This document shows, in pieces, positions 33,201-46,200 of a stretch of DNA of 64,000 nucleotides (position 1 is its first letter; each line of letters begins with the position of its first letter). The notes beneath the pieces were generated by a model. The model did no database searches and was not told the origin of the DNA. It was given only the letters and a program-made list of their open reading frames with translations. A program made the position numbers and the translations under genes. The DNA lies in contig OZ038380.1 in the NCBI GenBank assembly GCA_964036045.1, forward strand, positions 124,540,899-124,604,898, written 5' to 3'. Source of the DNA: Eutreptiella sp. 'Long Island Sound 2002'. Lineage: Eukaryota; Euglenozoa; Euglenophyceae; Eutreptiales; Eutreptiaceae.

Positions 33201-36200
33201 TGCGCCCCTGCCCAGCCCCGGGCTGCTGCGCCCCTACGCAGCACCACGCTGCTGCGCCCCTGCGCAGCCCCGGGCTGCTACGCCCTTGCGCAGTCTCACG
33301 CTACTGCGCCCCTGCGCATCCCCACGCTGCTGCTCCCTGCACCGCCCCACGCCGCTGCCCTCCAGCGCAGCCCCAGGCTGCTGCGCCCCTGCGCCGCCCC
33401 AGGTTGCTGCGCCCACGCTGCCACGCCCCTGCCCAGCCCCACGCTGCTGCGCCCCTGCACAGCCCCGGCTGCCGCGCCCCTGCGCAGCCCCACGCTACTG
33501 AGCCCCTGCCCAGCACCAGGATGCTGCGCCCCTGCGCAACCCCACGCTGCCCTCCACCGCAGCCCCACGCTGCTGCTCCCCTGCACAGCCCCACGCTGCT
33601 GCGCCCCTACGCAGCCCCACGCTGCACTCCAGCGCAGCCCCACGCTGCTGCGCCCCCTCGCAGCCCCACGCTGCACTCTGGCGCAGCCCCACGCTGCTGC
33701 GCCCCTACGCAGCCCCGCGCTGCACTCCGGCGCAGCCCCATGCTGCTGCGCCCCTACGCAGCCCCACGCTGCACGCCAGCGCAGCCCCACGCTGCTGCAC
33801 CCCTGCGCAGCCCCACGCTGCACTCCAGCGCAGCCCCACGCTGCTGCGCCCCTGCGCAGCCCCACGCTGCACTAGCGCACCCCCACGCTGCTGCGCCCCT
33901 ACGCAGCCCCACACTGCACTCCAGCGCAGCCCCACGCTGCTGCGCCCCTGTGAAGCCCCACGCTGCGCTCCAGCGCAGCCCCACGCTGCTGCGCCCCTAC
34001 GCAGCCCCATGCTGCACTCCAGCACAGCCCCACGCTGCTGCGCCCCTGCGCAGCCCCACGCTGCACTCCAACGCAGCCCCACGCTGCTGCGCCCCTACGC
34101 AGCCCCAGGTTGCTGCGCCCACGCTGCTACGTGCCTGCACAGCCCCACGCTGCTGCGCCCCTGCACAGCCCTGGCTGCCGCGCCCCTGCGCAGTCCCACG
34201 CTACTGCGCCCCTGCCCAGCCCCGGGCTGCTGCGCCCCTACGCAGCACCACGCTGCTGCGCCCCTGCGCAGCCCCGGGCTGCTACGCCCTTGCGCAGTCT
34301 CACGCTACTGCGCCCCTGCGCATCCCCACGCTGCTGCTCCCCTGCACAGCCCCACGCCGCTGCCCTCCTGCGCAGCCCCAGGCTGCTTCGCCCCTGCGCC
34401 GCCCCAGGTTGCTGCGCCCACGCTGCCACGCCCCTGCCCAGCCCCACGCTGCTGCGCGCCTGCACAGCCGCGGCTGCCGCGCCCCTGCGCAGCCCCACGC
34501 TACTGAGCCCCTGCCCAGCCCCAGGATGCTGCGCCCCTGCGCAACCCCACGCTGCCCTCCACCGCAGCCCCACGCTGCTGCTCCCCTGCACAGCCCCACG
34601 CTGCTGCGCCCCTACGTAGCCCCCCCCTGCACTCCAGCGCAGCCCCACGCTGCTGCGCCCCCTCGCAGCCCCACGCTGCACTCTGGCGCAGCCCCACGCT
34701 GCTGCGCCCCTACGCAGCCCCGCGCTGCACTCCAGCGCAACCCCACGCTGCTGCGCCCCTACGCAGCCCCACGCTGCACGCCAGCGCAGCCCCACGCTGC
34801 TGCACCCCTGCGCAGCCCCACGCTGCGCTCCAGCGCAGCCCCACGCTGCTGCGCCCCTGTGCAGCCCCACGCTGCACTCCAGCGCAGCCCCACGCTGCTG
34901 TTCCGCCTACGCAGCCCCACGCTGCACTCCAGCGCAGCCCCACGCTGATGCGCCCCTACGCAGCCCCAGGTTGCTGCGCCCACGCTGCTACGCCCCTGCA
35001 CAGCCCCACGCTGCTGCGCCCCTGCGTAGTCCCACGCTACTGCGCCCCTGCCCAGCCCCGGGCTGCTGCGCCCCTACGCAGCAGCACGCTGCTGCGCCCC
35101 TGCGCAGCCCCACGCTGCCCTCTAGCGCAACCCCAGGCTGTTGCGCCCCTGCGCAGCCCCACGCTGCACTCCAGCGCAGCCCCACGCTGCTGCGCCCCTG
35201 CGCAGCCCCACGCTGCCCTCCAGCGCAGCCCCACGCTGCTGCGCCCCTACGCAGCCCCAGGTTGCTGCGCCCACGCTGCCACGCCCCTGTTGCCCCACGC
35301 TGCTGCGCCCCTGCACAGCCCCGGCTGCCGCGCCCCTGCGCCGCCCCACGCTATTGAGCCCCTGCCCAGCCCCAGGTTGCTGCGCCCCTGCGCAACCCCA
35401 CGCTGCCCTCCAGCGCAGCCCCACGCTGCTGCTCCCCTGCACAGCCCCGCGCTGCTGCGCCCCTGCGCAGCCCCACGCTGCACTCCAGCGCAGCCCCACG
35501 CTGCTGCACCCCTGCGCAGCCCCACACTGCGCTTCAGCGCAGCCCCACGCTGCTGCGCCCCTACGGAGCCCCACGCCGCACTCCAGCGCAGCCCCACGCT
35601 GCTGCGCCCCTACGCAGCCCCACGCTGCACTCCAGCGCAGCCCCACGCTGCTGCGCCCCTGCGCAGCCCCACGCTGCACTCCAGCGCAGCCCCACGCTGC
35701 TGCGCCCCTATGCAGCCCCACGCTGCACGCCAGCGCAGCCCCACGCTGCTGCACCCCTGCGCAGCCCCACGCTGCACTCCAGCGCAGCCCCACGCTGCTG
35801 CGCCCCGGCGCAGCCCCAAGCTGCACTCCAGCGCACCCCAACGCTGCTGCGCCCCTACGCAGCCCCACGCTGCACTCCAGCGCAGCCCCACGCTGCTGCG
35901 CCCCTACGCAGCCCCCCCCTGCACTCCAGCGCAGCCCCACGCTGCTGCGCCCCCTCGCAGCCCCACGCTGCACTCTGGCGCAGCCCCACGCTGCTGCGCC
36001 CCTACGCAGCCCCGCGCTGCACTCCAGCGCAACCCCACGCTGCTGCGCCCCTACGCAGCCCCACGCTGCACGCCAGCGCAGCCCCACGCTGCTGCACCCC
36101 TGCGCAGCCCCACGCTGCGCTCCAGCGCAGCCCCACGCTGCTGCGCCCCTGTGCAGCCCCACGCTGCACTCCAGCGCAGCCCCACGCTGCTGCTCCGCCT

Positions 36201-37241
36201 ACGCAGCCCCACGCTGCACTCCAGCGCAGCCCCACGCTGCTGCGCCCCTACGCAGCCTCAGGTTGCTGCGCCCACGCTGCTACGCCCCTGCACAGCCCCA
36301 CGCTGCTGCGCCCCTGCGTAGTCCCACGCTACTGCGCCCCTGCCCAGCCCCGGGCTGCTGCGCCCCTACGCAGCAGCACGCTGCTGCGCCCCTGCGCAGC
36401 CCCACGCTGCCCTCTAGCGCAACCCCAGGCTGTTGCGCCCCTGCGCAGCCCCACGCTGCACTCCAGCGCAGCCCCACCCTGCTGCGCCCCTGCGCAGCCC
36501 CACGCTGCCCTCCAGCGCAGCCCCACGCTGCTGCGCCCCTACGCAGCCCCAGGTTGCTGCGCCCACGCTGCCACGCCCCTGTTGCCCCACGCTGCTGCGC
36601 CCCTGCACAGCCCCGGCTGCCGCGCCCCTGCGCCGCCCCACGCTATTGAGCCCCTGCCCAGCCCCAGGTTGCTGCGCCCCTGCGCAACCCCACGCTGCCC
36701 TCCAGCGCAGCCCCACGCTGCTGCTCCCCTGCACAGCCCCGCGCTGTTGCGCCCCTGCGTAGCCCCACGCTGCACTCCAGCGCAGCCCCACGCTGCTGCA
36801 CCCCTGCGCAGCCCCACGCTGCACTTCAGCGCAGCCCCACGCTGCTGCGCCCCTACGCAGCCCCACGCCGCACTCCAGCGCAGCCCCACGCTGCTGCGCC
36901 CCTACGCAGCCCCACGCTGCACTCCAGCGCAGCCCCACGCTGCTGCGCCCCTGCGCAGCCCCACGCTGCACTCCAGCGCAGCCCCACGCTGCTGCGCCCC
37001 TATGCAGCCCCACGCTGCACGCCAGCGCAGCCCCACGCTGCTGCACCCCTGCGCAGCCCCACGCTGCACTCCAGCGCAGCCCCACGCTGCTGCGCCCCGG
37101 CGCAGCCCCAAGCTGCACTCCAGCGCACCCCCACGCTGCTGCGCCCCTACGCAGCCCCACGCTGCACTCCAGCGCAGCCCCACGCTGCTGCGCCCCTACG
37201 CAGCCCCACGCTGCACTCCAGCACAGCCCCACGTTGCCCCA
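30298..37241 (+). repeat. ~6.94-kb segmental tandem duplication, copy 1
   Basis: A ~1.0-kb non-satellite head (from cgacgggcggccgcc) followed by ~5.9 kb of 49-bp satellite. The head and array recur 6,944 bases downstream with only scattered single-base differences. Inside the array, higher-order blocks also repeat (about 1.3 kb between 34.97 and 36.26 kb). Head ORFs are identical in both copies but look like GC-rich noise. Confidence 0.9.
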
Positions 37242-40200
37242 CGACGGGCGGCCGCCTTACGAACAAGAGGACCCCCCGCACGCGGTGGGGGTCCAGGCCT
37301 TGCACCCCTTCCCCCTGCCACACGCATCATGGCGTTGCATGTGGCATACCTCCCTCCCTATGCACCATGTGTCATGGCCGCGAGTGGCCTTTGCCTCCCC
37401 CACACCGAAACCGCACGGGGGGGGCCGAAGGCCCCTGGGTGGGGCCCCCAGATCCCCAGTAGCTGCACCACCCGAGCCCCCGCCACCCTCCATCCGCCTG
37501 CCGCGTCCCCCTGACCCCCCCCCTGTCCCCCACCCCGGCTGGGGCGGCGCGGCCCGCGCGTGCGGTACGAGCCCGCGCCGCCCCTTGAAGCATTATACGG
37601 GCAGTGCGGGCCGCCAGGAGAGCGGAGGGGCCCCGCACTGCCCCGAGCGCCCCCCCCCACGACAGCTGGCGCTAAAGGCCAACCGGCGCCTGGCGGGCTG
37701 TTGTGCAGGGGGGGCGAGGCGACCCGGCGCTTCGTACCCGCCCCCAACGGGGGTCTGTACCCACGGCACCGGGCACGGACACCCGTTGGGAGGTAGCCAC
37801 ACCACCACCCACCACAGCACCACGGCCACGGGAGCAAGGGAATAGCCCCGGGCAACGGCCTCCCCTAGGCCGAAGGAAGGTGCCGACCGCCAGGCTCATC
37901 CTGGCCCCCCATTTCCTCTTCATTGTCATCCCCCTTGGCCGTCCCGGCCCACAGTCCCCGCGGCGGGTAAGTTCCTGGGGTAGAACCCTAAGAACTTCGG
38001 TGACGGAAACACAGGTCGTGGTCTCGCACCCGGCCGACGTGGGGAGCCTCCGCCCCCACGGGACCCCAGGGCACCCCGGCCATCCCAGCCAGGGATAACC
38101 CGCCGCCAACGCCCCAGCCCCCATCCCCAGGCTCTCCGGCCTCAATTCCCCTGCGTCTTCCTCGCCACATCCTCGTAGTGAAAGGCTAGGTAGCAGGCCA
38201 CACCCCCACACCACCCCACGGCACGCCCCCCACGCACCCCACGCCGCCCCCGGCCGCCCACCAGCTACGCCCCAGCGCACCCCCATGCCGCTACGCCCCT
38301 ACACAGCCCCCCCACCACTGCGCCGCCCCACACAGCTGCTCTGCGCAGCCCCACGCAGCTGCGCCCCTGCGCAGCCGCACGCTGCTGCACCCCTGCGCGG
38401 CCCCACGCTGCTGCACCCCTGCGAAGCCCCACGCTGCTCCGCCCCTGCGCAGCCCCACGCTGCTGCACCCCTGCGCAGCCCCACGCTGCTGCACCCCTGC
38501 ACAGCCCCACACTGCCCTCTAGCGCAGCTGCACGCTGCTGCGCCCCAGCGCAGCCCCACGCTGCTGCACCCCTGCGCAGCCCCACGCTGCACTCCAGCGC
38601 AGCCCCACGCTACTGCGCCCCTACGCAGCCCCACGCTGCACTCCAACGCTGCCCCACGCTGATGCGCCCCTACGCAGCCCCACGCTGCACTCCAGCGCAG
38701 CCCCACGCTGCTGCGCCCCTACGCAGCCCCACGCTGCACTCCAGCGCAGCCCCACGCTGCTGCACCCCTACGCAGCCCCACGCTGCACTCCAGCGCAGCC
38801 CCACGCTGCCGCGCCCCTACGCAGCCCCACGTTGCACTCCAGCGCAGCCCCACGCTGCTGCGCCCCTGCGCAGCCCCAAGCTGCACTCCAGCGCAGCCCC
38901 ACGCTGCTGCGCCCCTGCGCAGCCCCACGCTGCATTCCAGCGCAGCCCCACGCTGCTGCGCCCCTACGCAGCCCCACGCTACACTCCAGCGCAGCCCCAC
39001 GCTGCTGCGCCCCTGCGCAGCCCCACGCTGCACTCCAGCGCAGCCCCACGCTGCTGCGCCCCTACGCAGCCCCAGGTTACTGCGCCCACGCTGCTACGCC
39101 CATGCACAGCCCCACGCTGCTGCGCCCCTGCACAGCCCTGGCTGCCGCGCCCCTGCGCAGCCACACGCTGCTGCTCCCCTGCACAGCCCCACGCTGCCCT
39201 CCCGCGCAGCCCCACGCTGCACTTCAGTGCAGCCCCACGCTGCTGCGCCCATGCGCAGCCCCACGCTGCACTCCAGCGCAGCCCCACGCTGCTGCGCCCC
39301 TACGCAGCCCCACGCTGCACTCTAGCGCAGCCCCACGCTGCTGCGGCCCTACGCAGCCCCACGCTGCACTCCAGCGCAGCCCCACGCTGCTGCGCCCCTA
39401 CGCAGCCCCGCGCTGCACTCTAGCGCAGTCCCACGCTGCTGCGCCCCTACGCAGCCCCACGTTGCACTCCAGCGCAGCCCCACGCTGCTGCGCCCCTGCG
39501 CAGCCCCACGCTGCACTCCAGCGCAGCCCCACGCTGCTGCGCCCCTACGCAGCCCCACGCTGCACTGCAGCGTAGCCCCACGCTGCTGCGCCCCTACGCA
39601 GCCCCACGCTGCACTCCAGCGCAGCCCCACGCTGCTGCGCCCCTGCGCAGCCCCACGCTGCACTCCAGCGCAGCCCCACGCTGCTGCGCCCCTGCGCAGC
39701 CCCTCGCTGCACTCCAGCGCAGCCCCACGCTGCTGCGCCCCTACGCAGCACCACGCTGCACGCCAGCGCAGCCCCACGCTGCTGCACCCCTGTGCAGCCC
39801 CACGCTGCACTCCAGCGCAGCCCCACGCTGCTGCGCCCCTGCGCAGCCCCACGCTGCACTCCGGCGCAGCCCCACGCTGCTGCGCCCCTACGCAGCCCCA
39901 CACTGCACTCCAGCGCAGCCCCACGCTGCTGGGCCCCTGTGAAGCCCCACGCTGCACTCCAGCGCAGCCCCACGCTGCTGCGCCCCTACGCAGCCCCATG
40001 CTGCACTCCAGCACAGCCCCACGCTGCTGCGCCCCTACGCAGCCCAAGGTTGCTGCGCCCACGCTGCTACGTGCCTGCACAGCCCCACGCTGCTGCGCCC
40101 CTGCACAGCCCTGGCTGCCGCGCCCCTGCGCAGTCCCACGCTACTGCGCCCCTGCCCAGCCCCGGGCTGCTGCGCCCCTACGCAGCACCACGCTGCTGCG

Positions 40201-43200
40201 CCCCTGCGCAGCCCCGGGCTGCTACGCCCTTGCGCAGTCTCACGCTACTGCGCCCCTGCGCATCCCCACGCTGCTGCTCCCTGCACCGCCCCACGCCGCT
40301 GCCCTCCAGCGCAGCCCCAGGCTGCTGCGCCCCTGCGCCGCCCCAGGTTGCTGCGCCCACGCTGCCACGCCCCTGCCCAGCCCCACGCTGCTGCGCCCCT
40401 GCACAGCCCCGGCTGCCGCGCCCCTGCGCAGCCCCACGCTACTGAGCCCCTGCCCAGCACCAGGATGCTGCGCCCCTGCGCAACCCCACGCTGCCCTCCA
40501 CCGCAGCCCCACGCTGCTGCTCCCCTGCACAGCCCCACGCTGCTGCGCCCCTACGCAGCCCCACGCTGCACTCCAGCGCAGCCCCACGCTGCTGCGCCCC
40601 CTCGCAGCCCCACGCTGCACTCTGGCGCAGCCCCACGCTGCTGCACCCCTGCGCAGCCCCACGCTGCACTCCAGCGCAGCCCCACGCTGCTGCGCCCCTG
40701 CGCAGCCCCACGCTGCACTAGCGCACCCCCACGCTGCTGCGCCCCTACGCAGCCCCGCGCTGCACTCCGGCGCAGCCCCATGCTGCTGCGCCCCTACGCA
40801 GCCCCACGCTGCACGCCAGCGCAGCCCCACGCTGCTGCACCCCTGCGCAGCCCCACGCTGCACTCCAGCGCAGCCCCACGCTGCTGCGCCCCTGCGCAGC
40901 CCCACGCTGCACTAGCGCACCCCCACGCTGCTGCGCCCCTACGCAGCCCCACACTGCACTCCAGCGCAGCCCCACGCTGCTGCGCCCCTGTGAAGCCCCA
41001 CGCTGCGCTCCAGCGCAGCCCCACGCTGCTGCGCCCCTACGCAGCCCCATGCTGCACTCCAGCACAGCCCCACGCTGCTGCGCCCCTGCGCAGCCCCACG
41101 CTGCACTCCAACGCAGCCCCACGCTGCTGCGCCCCTACGCAGCCCCAGGTTGCTGCGCCCACGCTGCTACGTGCCTGCACAGCCCCACGCTGCTGCGCCC
41201 CTGCACAGCCCTGGCTGCCGCGCCCCTGCGCAGTCCCACGCTACTGCGCCCCTGCCCAGCCCCGGGCTGCTGCGCCCCTACGCAGCACCACGCTGCTGCG
41301 CCCCTGCGCAGCCCCGGGCTGCTACGCCCTTGCGCAGTCTCACGCTACTGCGCCCCTGCGCATCCCCACGCTGCTGCTCCCCTGCACAGCCCCACGCCGC
41401 TGCCCTCCTGCGCAGCCCCAGGCTGCTTCGCCCCTGCGCCGCCCCAGGTTGCTGCGCCCACGCTGCCACGCCCCTGCCCAGCCCCACGCTGCTGCGCGCC
41501 TGCACAGCCGCGGCTGCCGCGCCCCTGCGCAGCCCCACGCTACTGAGCCCCTGCCCAGCCCCAGGATGCTGCGCCCCTGCGCAACCCCACGCTGCCCTCC
41601 ACCGCAGCCCCACGCTGCTGCTCCCCTGCACAGCCCCACGCTGCTGCGCCCCTACGTAGCCCCCCCCTGCACTCCAGCGCAGCCCCACGCTGCTGCGCCC
41701 CCTCGCAGCCCCACGCTGCACTCTGGCGCAGCCCCACGCTGCTGCGCCCCTACGCAGCCCCGCGCTGCACTCCAGCGCAACCCCACGCTGCTGCGCCCCT
41801 ACGCAGCCCCACGCTGCACGCCAGCGCAGCCCCACGCTGCTGCACCCCTGCGCAGCCCCACGCTGCGCTCCAGCGCAGCCCCACGCTGCTGCGCCCCTGT
41901 GCAGCCCCACGCTGCACTCCAGCGCAGCCCCACGCTGCTGCTCCGCCTACGCAGCCCCACGCTGCACTCCAGCGCAGCCCCACGCTGATGCGCCCCTACG
42001 CAGCCCCAGGTTGCTGCGCCCACGCTGCTACGCCCCTGCACAGCCCCACGCTGCTGCGCCCCTGCGTAGTCCCACGCTACTGCGCCCCTGCCCAGCCCCG
42101 GGCTGCTGCGCCCCTACGCAGCAGCACGCTGCTGCGCCCCTGCGCAGCCCCACGCTGCCCTCTAGCGCAACCCCAGGCTGTTGCGCCCCTGCGCAGCCCC
42201 ACGCTGCACTCCAGCGCAGCCCCACGCTGCTGCGCCCCTGCGCAGCCCCACGCTGCCCTCCAGCGCAGCCCCACGCTGCTGCGCCCCTACGCAGCCCCAG
42301 GTTGCTGCGCCCACGCTGCCTTGCCCCTGTTGCCCCACGCTGCTGCGCCCCTGCACAGCCCCGGCTGCCGCGCCCCTGCGCCGCCCCACGCTATTGAGCC
42401 CCTGCCCAGCCCCAGGTTGCTGCGCCCCTGCGCAACCCCACGCTGCCCTCCAGCGCAGCCCCACGCTGCTGCTCCCCTGCACAGCCCCGCGCTGCTGCGC
42501 CCCTGCGCAGCCCCACGCTGCACTCCAGCGCAGCCCCACGCTGCTGCACCCCTGCGCAGCCCCACACTGCGCTTCAGCGCAGCCCCACGCTGCTGCGCCC
42601 CTACGCAGCCCCACGCCGCACTCCAGCGCAGCCCCACGCTGCTGCGCCCCTACGCAGCCCCACGCTGCACTCCAGCGCAGCCCCACGCTGCTGCGCCCCT
42701 GCGCAGCCCCACGCTGCACTCCAGCGCAGCCCCACGCTGCTGCGCCCCTATGCAGCCCCACGCTGCACGCCAGCGCAGCCCCACGCTGCTGCACCCCTGC
42801 GCAGCCCCACGCTGCACTCCAGCGCAGCCCCACGCTGCTGCGCCCCGGCGCAGCCCCAAGCTGCACTCCAGCGCACCCCAACGCTGCTGCGCCCCTACGC
42901 AGCCCCACGCTGCACTCCAGCGCAGCCCCACGCTGCTGCGCCCCTACGCAGCCCCCCCTGCACTCCAGCGCAGCCCCACGCTGCTGCGCCCCCTCGCAGC
43001 CCCACGCTGCACTCTGGCGCAGCCCCACGCTGCTGCGCCCCTACGCAGCCCCGCGCTGCACTCCAGCGCAACCCCACGCTGCTGCGCCCCTACGCAGCCC
43101 CACGCTGCACGCCAGCGCAGCCCCACGCTGCTGCACCCCTGCGCAGCCCCACGCTGCGCTCCAGCGCAGCCCCACGCTGCTGCGCCCCTGTGCAGCCCCA

Positions 43201-46200
43201 CGCTGCACTCCAGCGCAGCCCCACGCTGCTGCTCCGCCTACGCAGCCCCACGCTGCACTCCAGCGCAGCCCCACGCTGCTGCGCCCCTACGCAGCCCCAG
43301 GTTGCTGCGCCCACGCTGCTACGCCCCTGCACAGCCCCACGCTGCTGCGCCCCTGCGTAGTCCCACGCTACTGCGCCCCTGCCCAGCCCCGGGCTGCTGC
43401 GCCCCTACGCAGCAGCACGCTGCTGCGCCCCTGCGCAGCCCCACGCTGCCCTCTAGCGCAACCCCAGGCTGTTGCGCCCCTGCGCAGCCCCACGCTGCAC
43501 TCCAGCGCAGCCCCACCCTGCTGCGCCCCTGCGCAGCCCCACGCTGCCCTCCAGCGCAGCCCCACGCTGCTGCGCCCCTACGCAGCCCCAGGTTGCTGCG
43601 CCCACGCTGCCACGCCCCTGTTGCCCCACGCTGCTGCGCCCCTGCACAGCCCCGGCTGCCGCGCCCCTGCGCCGCCCCACGCTATTGAGCCCCTGCCCAG
43701 CCCCAGGTTGCTGCGCCCCTGCGCAACCCCACGCTGCCCTCCAGCGCAGCCCCACGCTGCTGCTCCCCTGCACAGCCCCGCGCTGTTGCGCCCCTGCGTA
43801 GCCCCACGCTGCACTCCAGCGCAGCCCCACGCTGCTGCACCCCTGCGCAGCCCCACGCTGCACTTCAGCGCAGCCCCACGCTGCTGCGCCCCTACGCAGC
43901 CCCACGCCGCACTCCAGCGCAGCCCCACGCTGCTGCGCCCCTACGCAGCCCCACGCTGCACTCCAGCGCAGCCCCACGCTGCTGCGCCCCTGCGCAGCCC
44001 CACGCTGCACTCCAGCGCAGCCCCACGCTGCTGCGCCCCTATGCAGCCCCACGCTGCACGCCAGCGCAGCCCCACGCTGCTGCACCCCTGCGCAGCCCCA
44101 CGCTGCACTCCAGCGCAGCCCCACGCTGCTGCGCCCCGGCGCAGCCCCAAGCTGCACTCCAGCGCACCCCCACGCTGCTGCGCCCCTACGCAGCCCCACG
44201 CTGCACTCCAGCGCAGCCCCACGCTGCTGCGCCCCTACGCAGCCCCACGCTGCACTCCAGCACAGCCCCACGTTGCTGCGCCCCTGCGCAGCCCCACGCT
44301 GCACTCCAACGCAGCCCCACGCTGCTGCGCCCCTACGCAGCCCGAGGTTGCTGCGCCCACGCTGCTACGTGCCTGCACAGCCCCACGCTGCTGCGCCCCT
44401 GCACAGCCCTGGCTGCCGCGCCCCTGCGCAGTCCCACGCTACTGCGCCCCTGCCCAGCCCCGGGCTGCTGCGCCCCTACGCAGCACCACGCTGCTGCGCC
44501 CCTGCGCAGCCCCGGGCTGCTACGCCCTTGCGCAGTCTCACGCTACTGCGCCCCTGCGCATCCCCACGCTCCTGCTCCCCTGCACAGCCCCACGCCGCTG
44601 CATCCGTGCGCAGCCCCACGCTGCCCTCCAGCGCAGCCCCAGGCTGCTGCGCCCCTGTGCCGCCCCAGGTTGCTGCGCCCACGCTGCCACGCCCCTGCCC
44701 AGCCCCACGCTGCTGTGCCCCTGCACAGCCCCGGCTGCCGCGCCCCTGCGCCGCCCCACGCTACTGAGCCCCTGCCCAGCCCCAGGATGCTGCGTCCCTG
44801 CGCAACCCCACGCTGCCCTCCACCGCAGCCCCACGCTGCTGCTCCCCTGCAGAGCCCCACGCTGCTGCGCCCCTACGCAGCCCCACGCTGCACTCCAGCG
44901 CAGCCCCACGCTGCTGCGCCCCTGCGCAGCCCCACACTGCACTCTAGCGCAGCCCCACGCTGCTGCGCCCCTACGCAGCCCCACGCTGCACGCCAGCGCA
45001 GCCCCACGCTGCTGCACCCCTGCGTAGCCCCACGCTACACTCCAGCGCAGCCCCACGTTGCTGCGCCCCTGCGCAGCCCCAGGTTGCTGCGCCCACGCTG
45101 CTACGCCCCTGCACAGCCCCACGCTACTGCGCCCCTGCACAGCCCTGGCTGCCGCGCCCCTGCGCAGTCCCACGCTACTGCGCCCCTGCCCAGCCCCGGG
45201 CTGCTGCGCCCCTACGCAGCACCACGCTGCTGCGCCCATGCGCAGCCCCACGCTGCCCTCTAGCGCAGCCCCAGGCTGCTGCGCCCCTGCGCAGCCCCAC
45301 GCTGCACTCCAGCGCAGCCCCACGCTGCTGCGCCCCTGCGCAGCCCCACAGTGCCCTCCAGCGCAGCCCCACGCTGCTGCGCCCCTACGCAGCCCCAGGT
45401 TGCTGCGCCCACGCTGCCACGCCCCTGCCCAGCCCCACGCTGCTGCGCCCCTGCACAGCCCTGGCTGCCGCGCCCCTGCGCAGCCCCACGCTACTGAGCC
45501 CCTGCCCAGCCCCAGGTTGCTGCGCCCCTGCGCAACCCCACGCTGCCCTCCAGCGCAGCCCCACGCTGCTGCACCCCTGCGCAGCCCCACGCTGCACTCC
45601 AGCGCAGCCCCACGCTGCTGCGCCCCTACGCAGCCCCACGCTGCACTCCAGCGCAGCCCCACGCTGCTGCGCCCCTGCGTAGCCCCACGCTGCACTCAAG
45701 CGCAGCCCCACGCTGCTGCGCCCCTGCGCAGCCCCACGCTGCACTCCAGCGCAGCCCCACGCTGCTGCGCCCCTATGCAGCCCCACGCGGCACTCCGGCG
45801 CAGCCGCACACTGCTGCGCCCCTGCGCAGCCCCACGATTCGCCCCTACTCAGCCCCACGCTGCGCCCCTGCGCAGCCCCACACTGTTGCGCCCCTTCACG
45901 GCCCCATGCCGCGCCCCGGCGCAGCCCCACACTGCTGCGCCCCTACGCAGCCCCACGCTGCTGCGCCCTTGCGCAGCCCCACGCTGCTGCGCCCCTGCGC
46001 AACCCCGCACCGCGCCCCCGCGCAGCCCCACGCTGCGCCCCTGCGCAGCCCAGCGCTGCTGCGCCCCGGCGCAGCCCAGCGCTGCTGCGCCCCTGCGCGG
46101 CCCCATGCCGCGCCCATGCGCGGCCCCACGCTGCACTCCGGCACGACCCCACGCTGCGCCCCTGCCCAGCCCCACGCTGCGCCCCTGCGCAGCCCCACAC

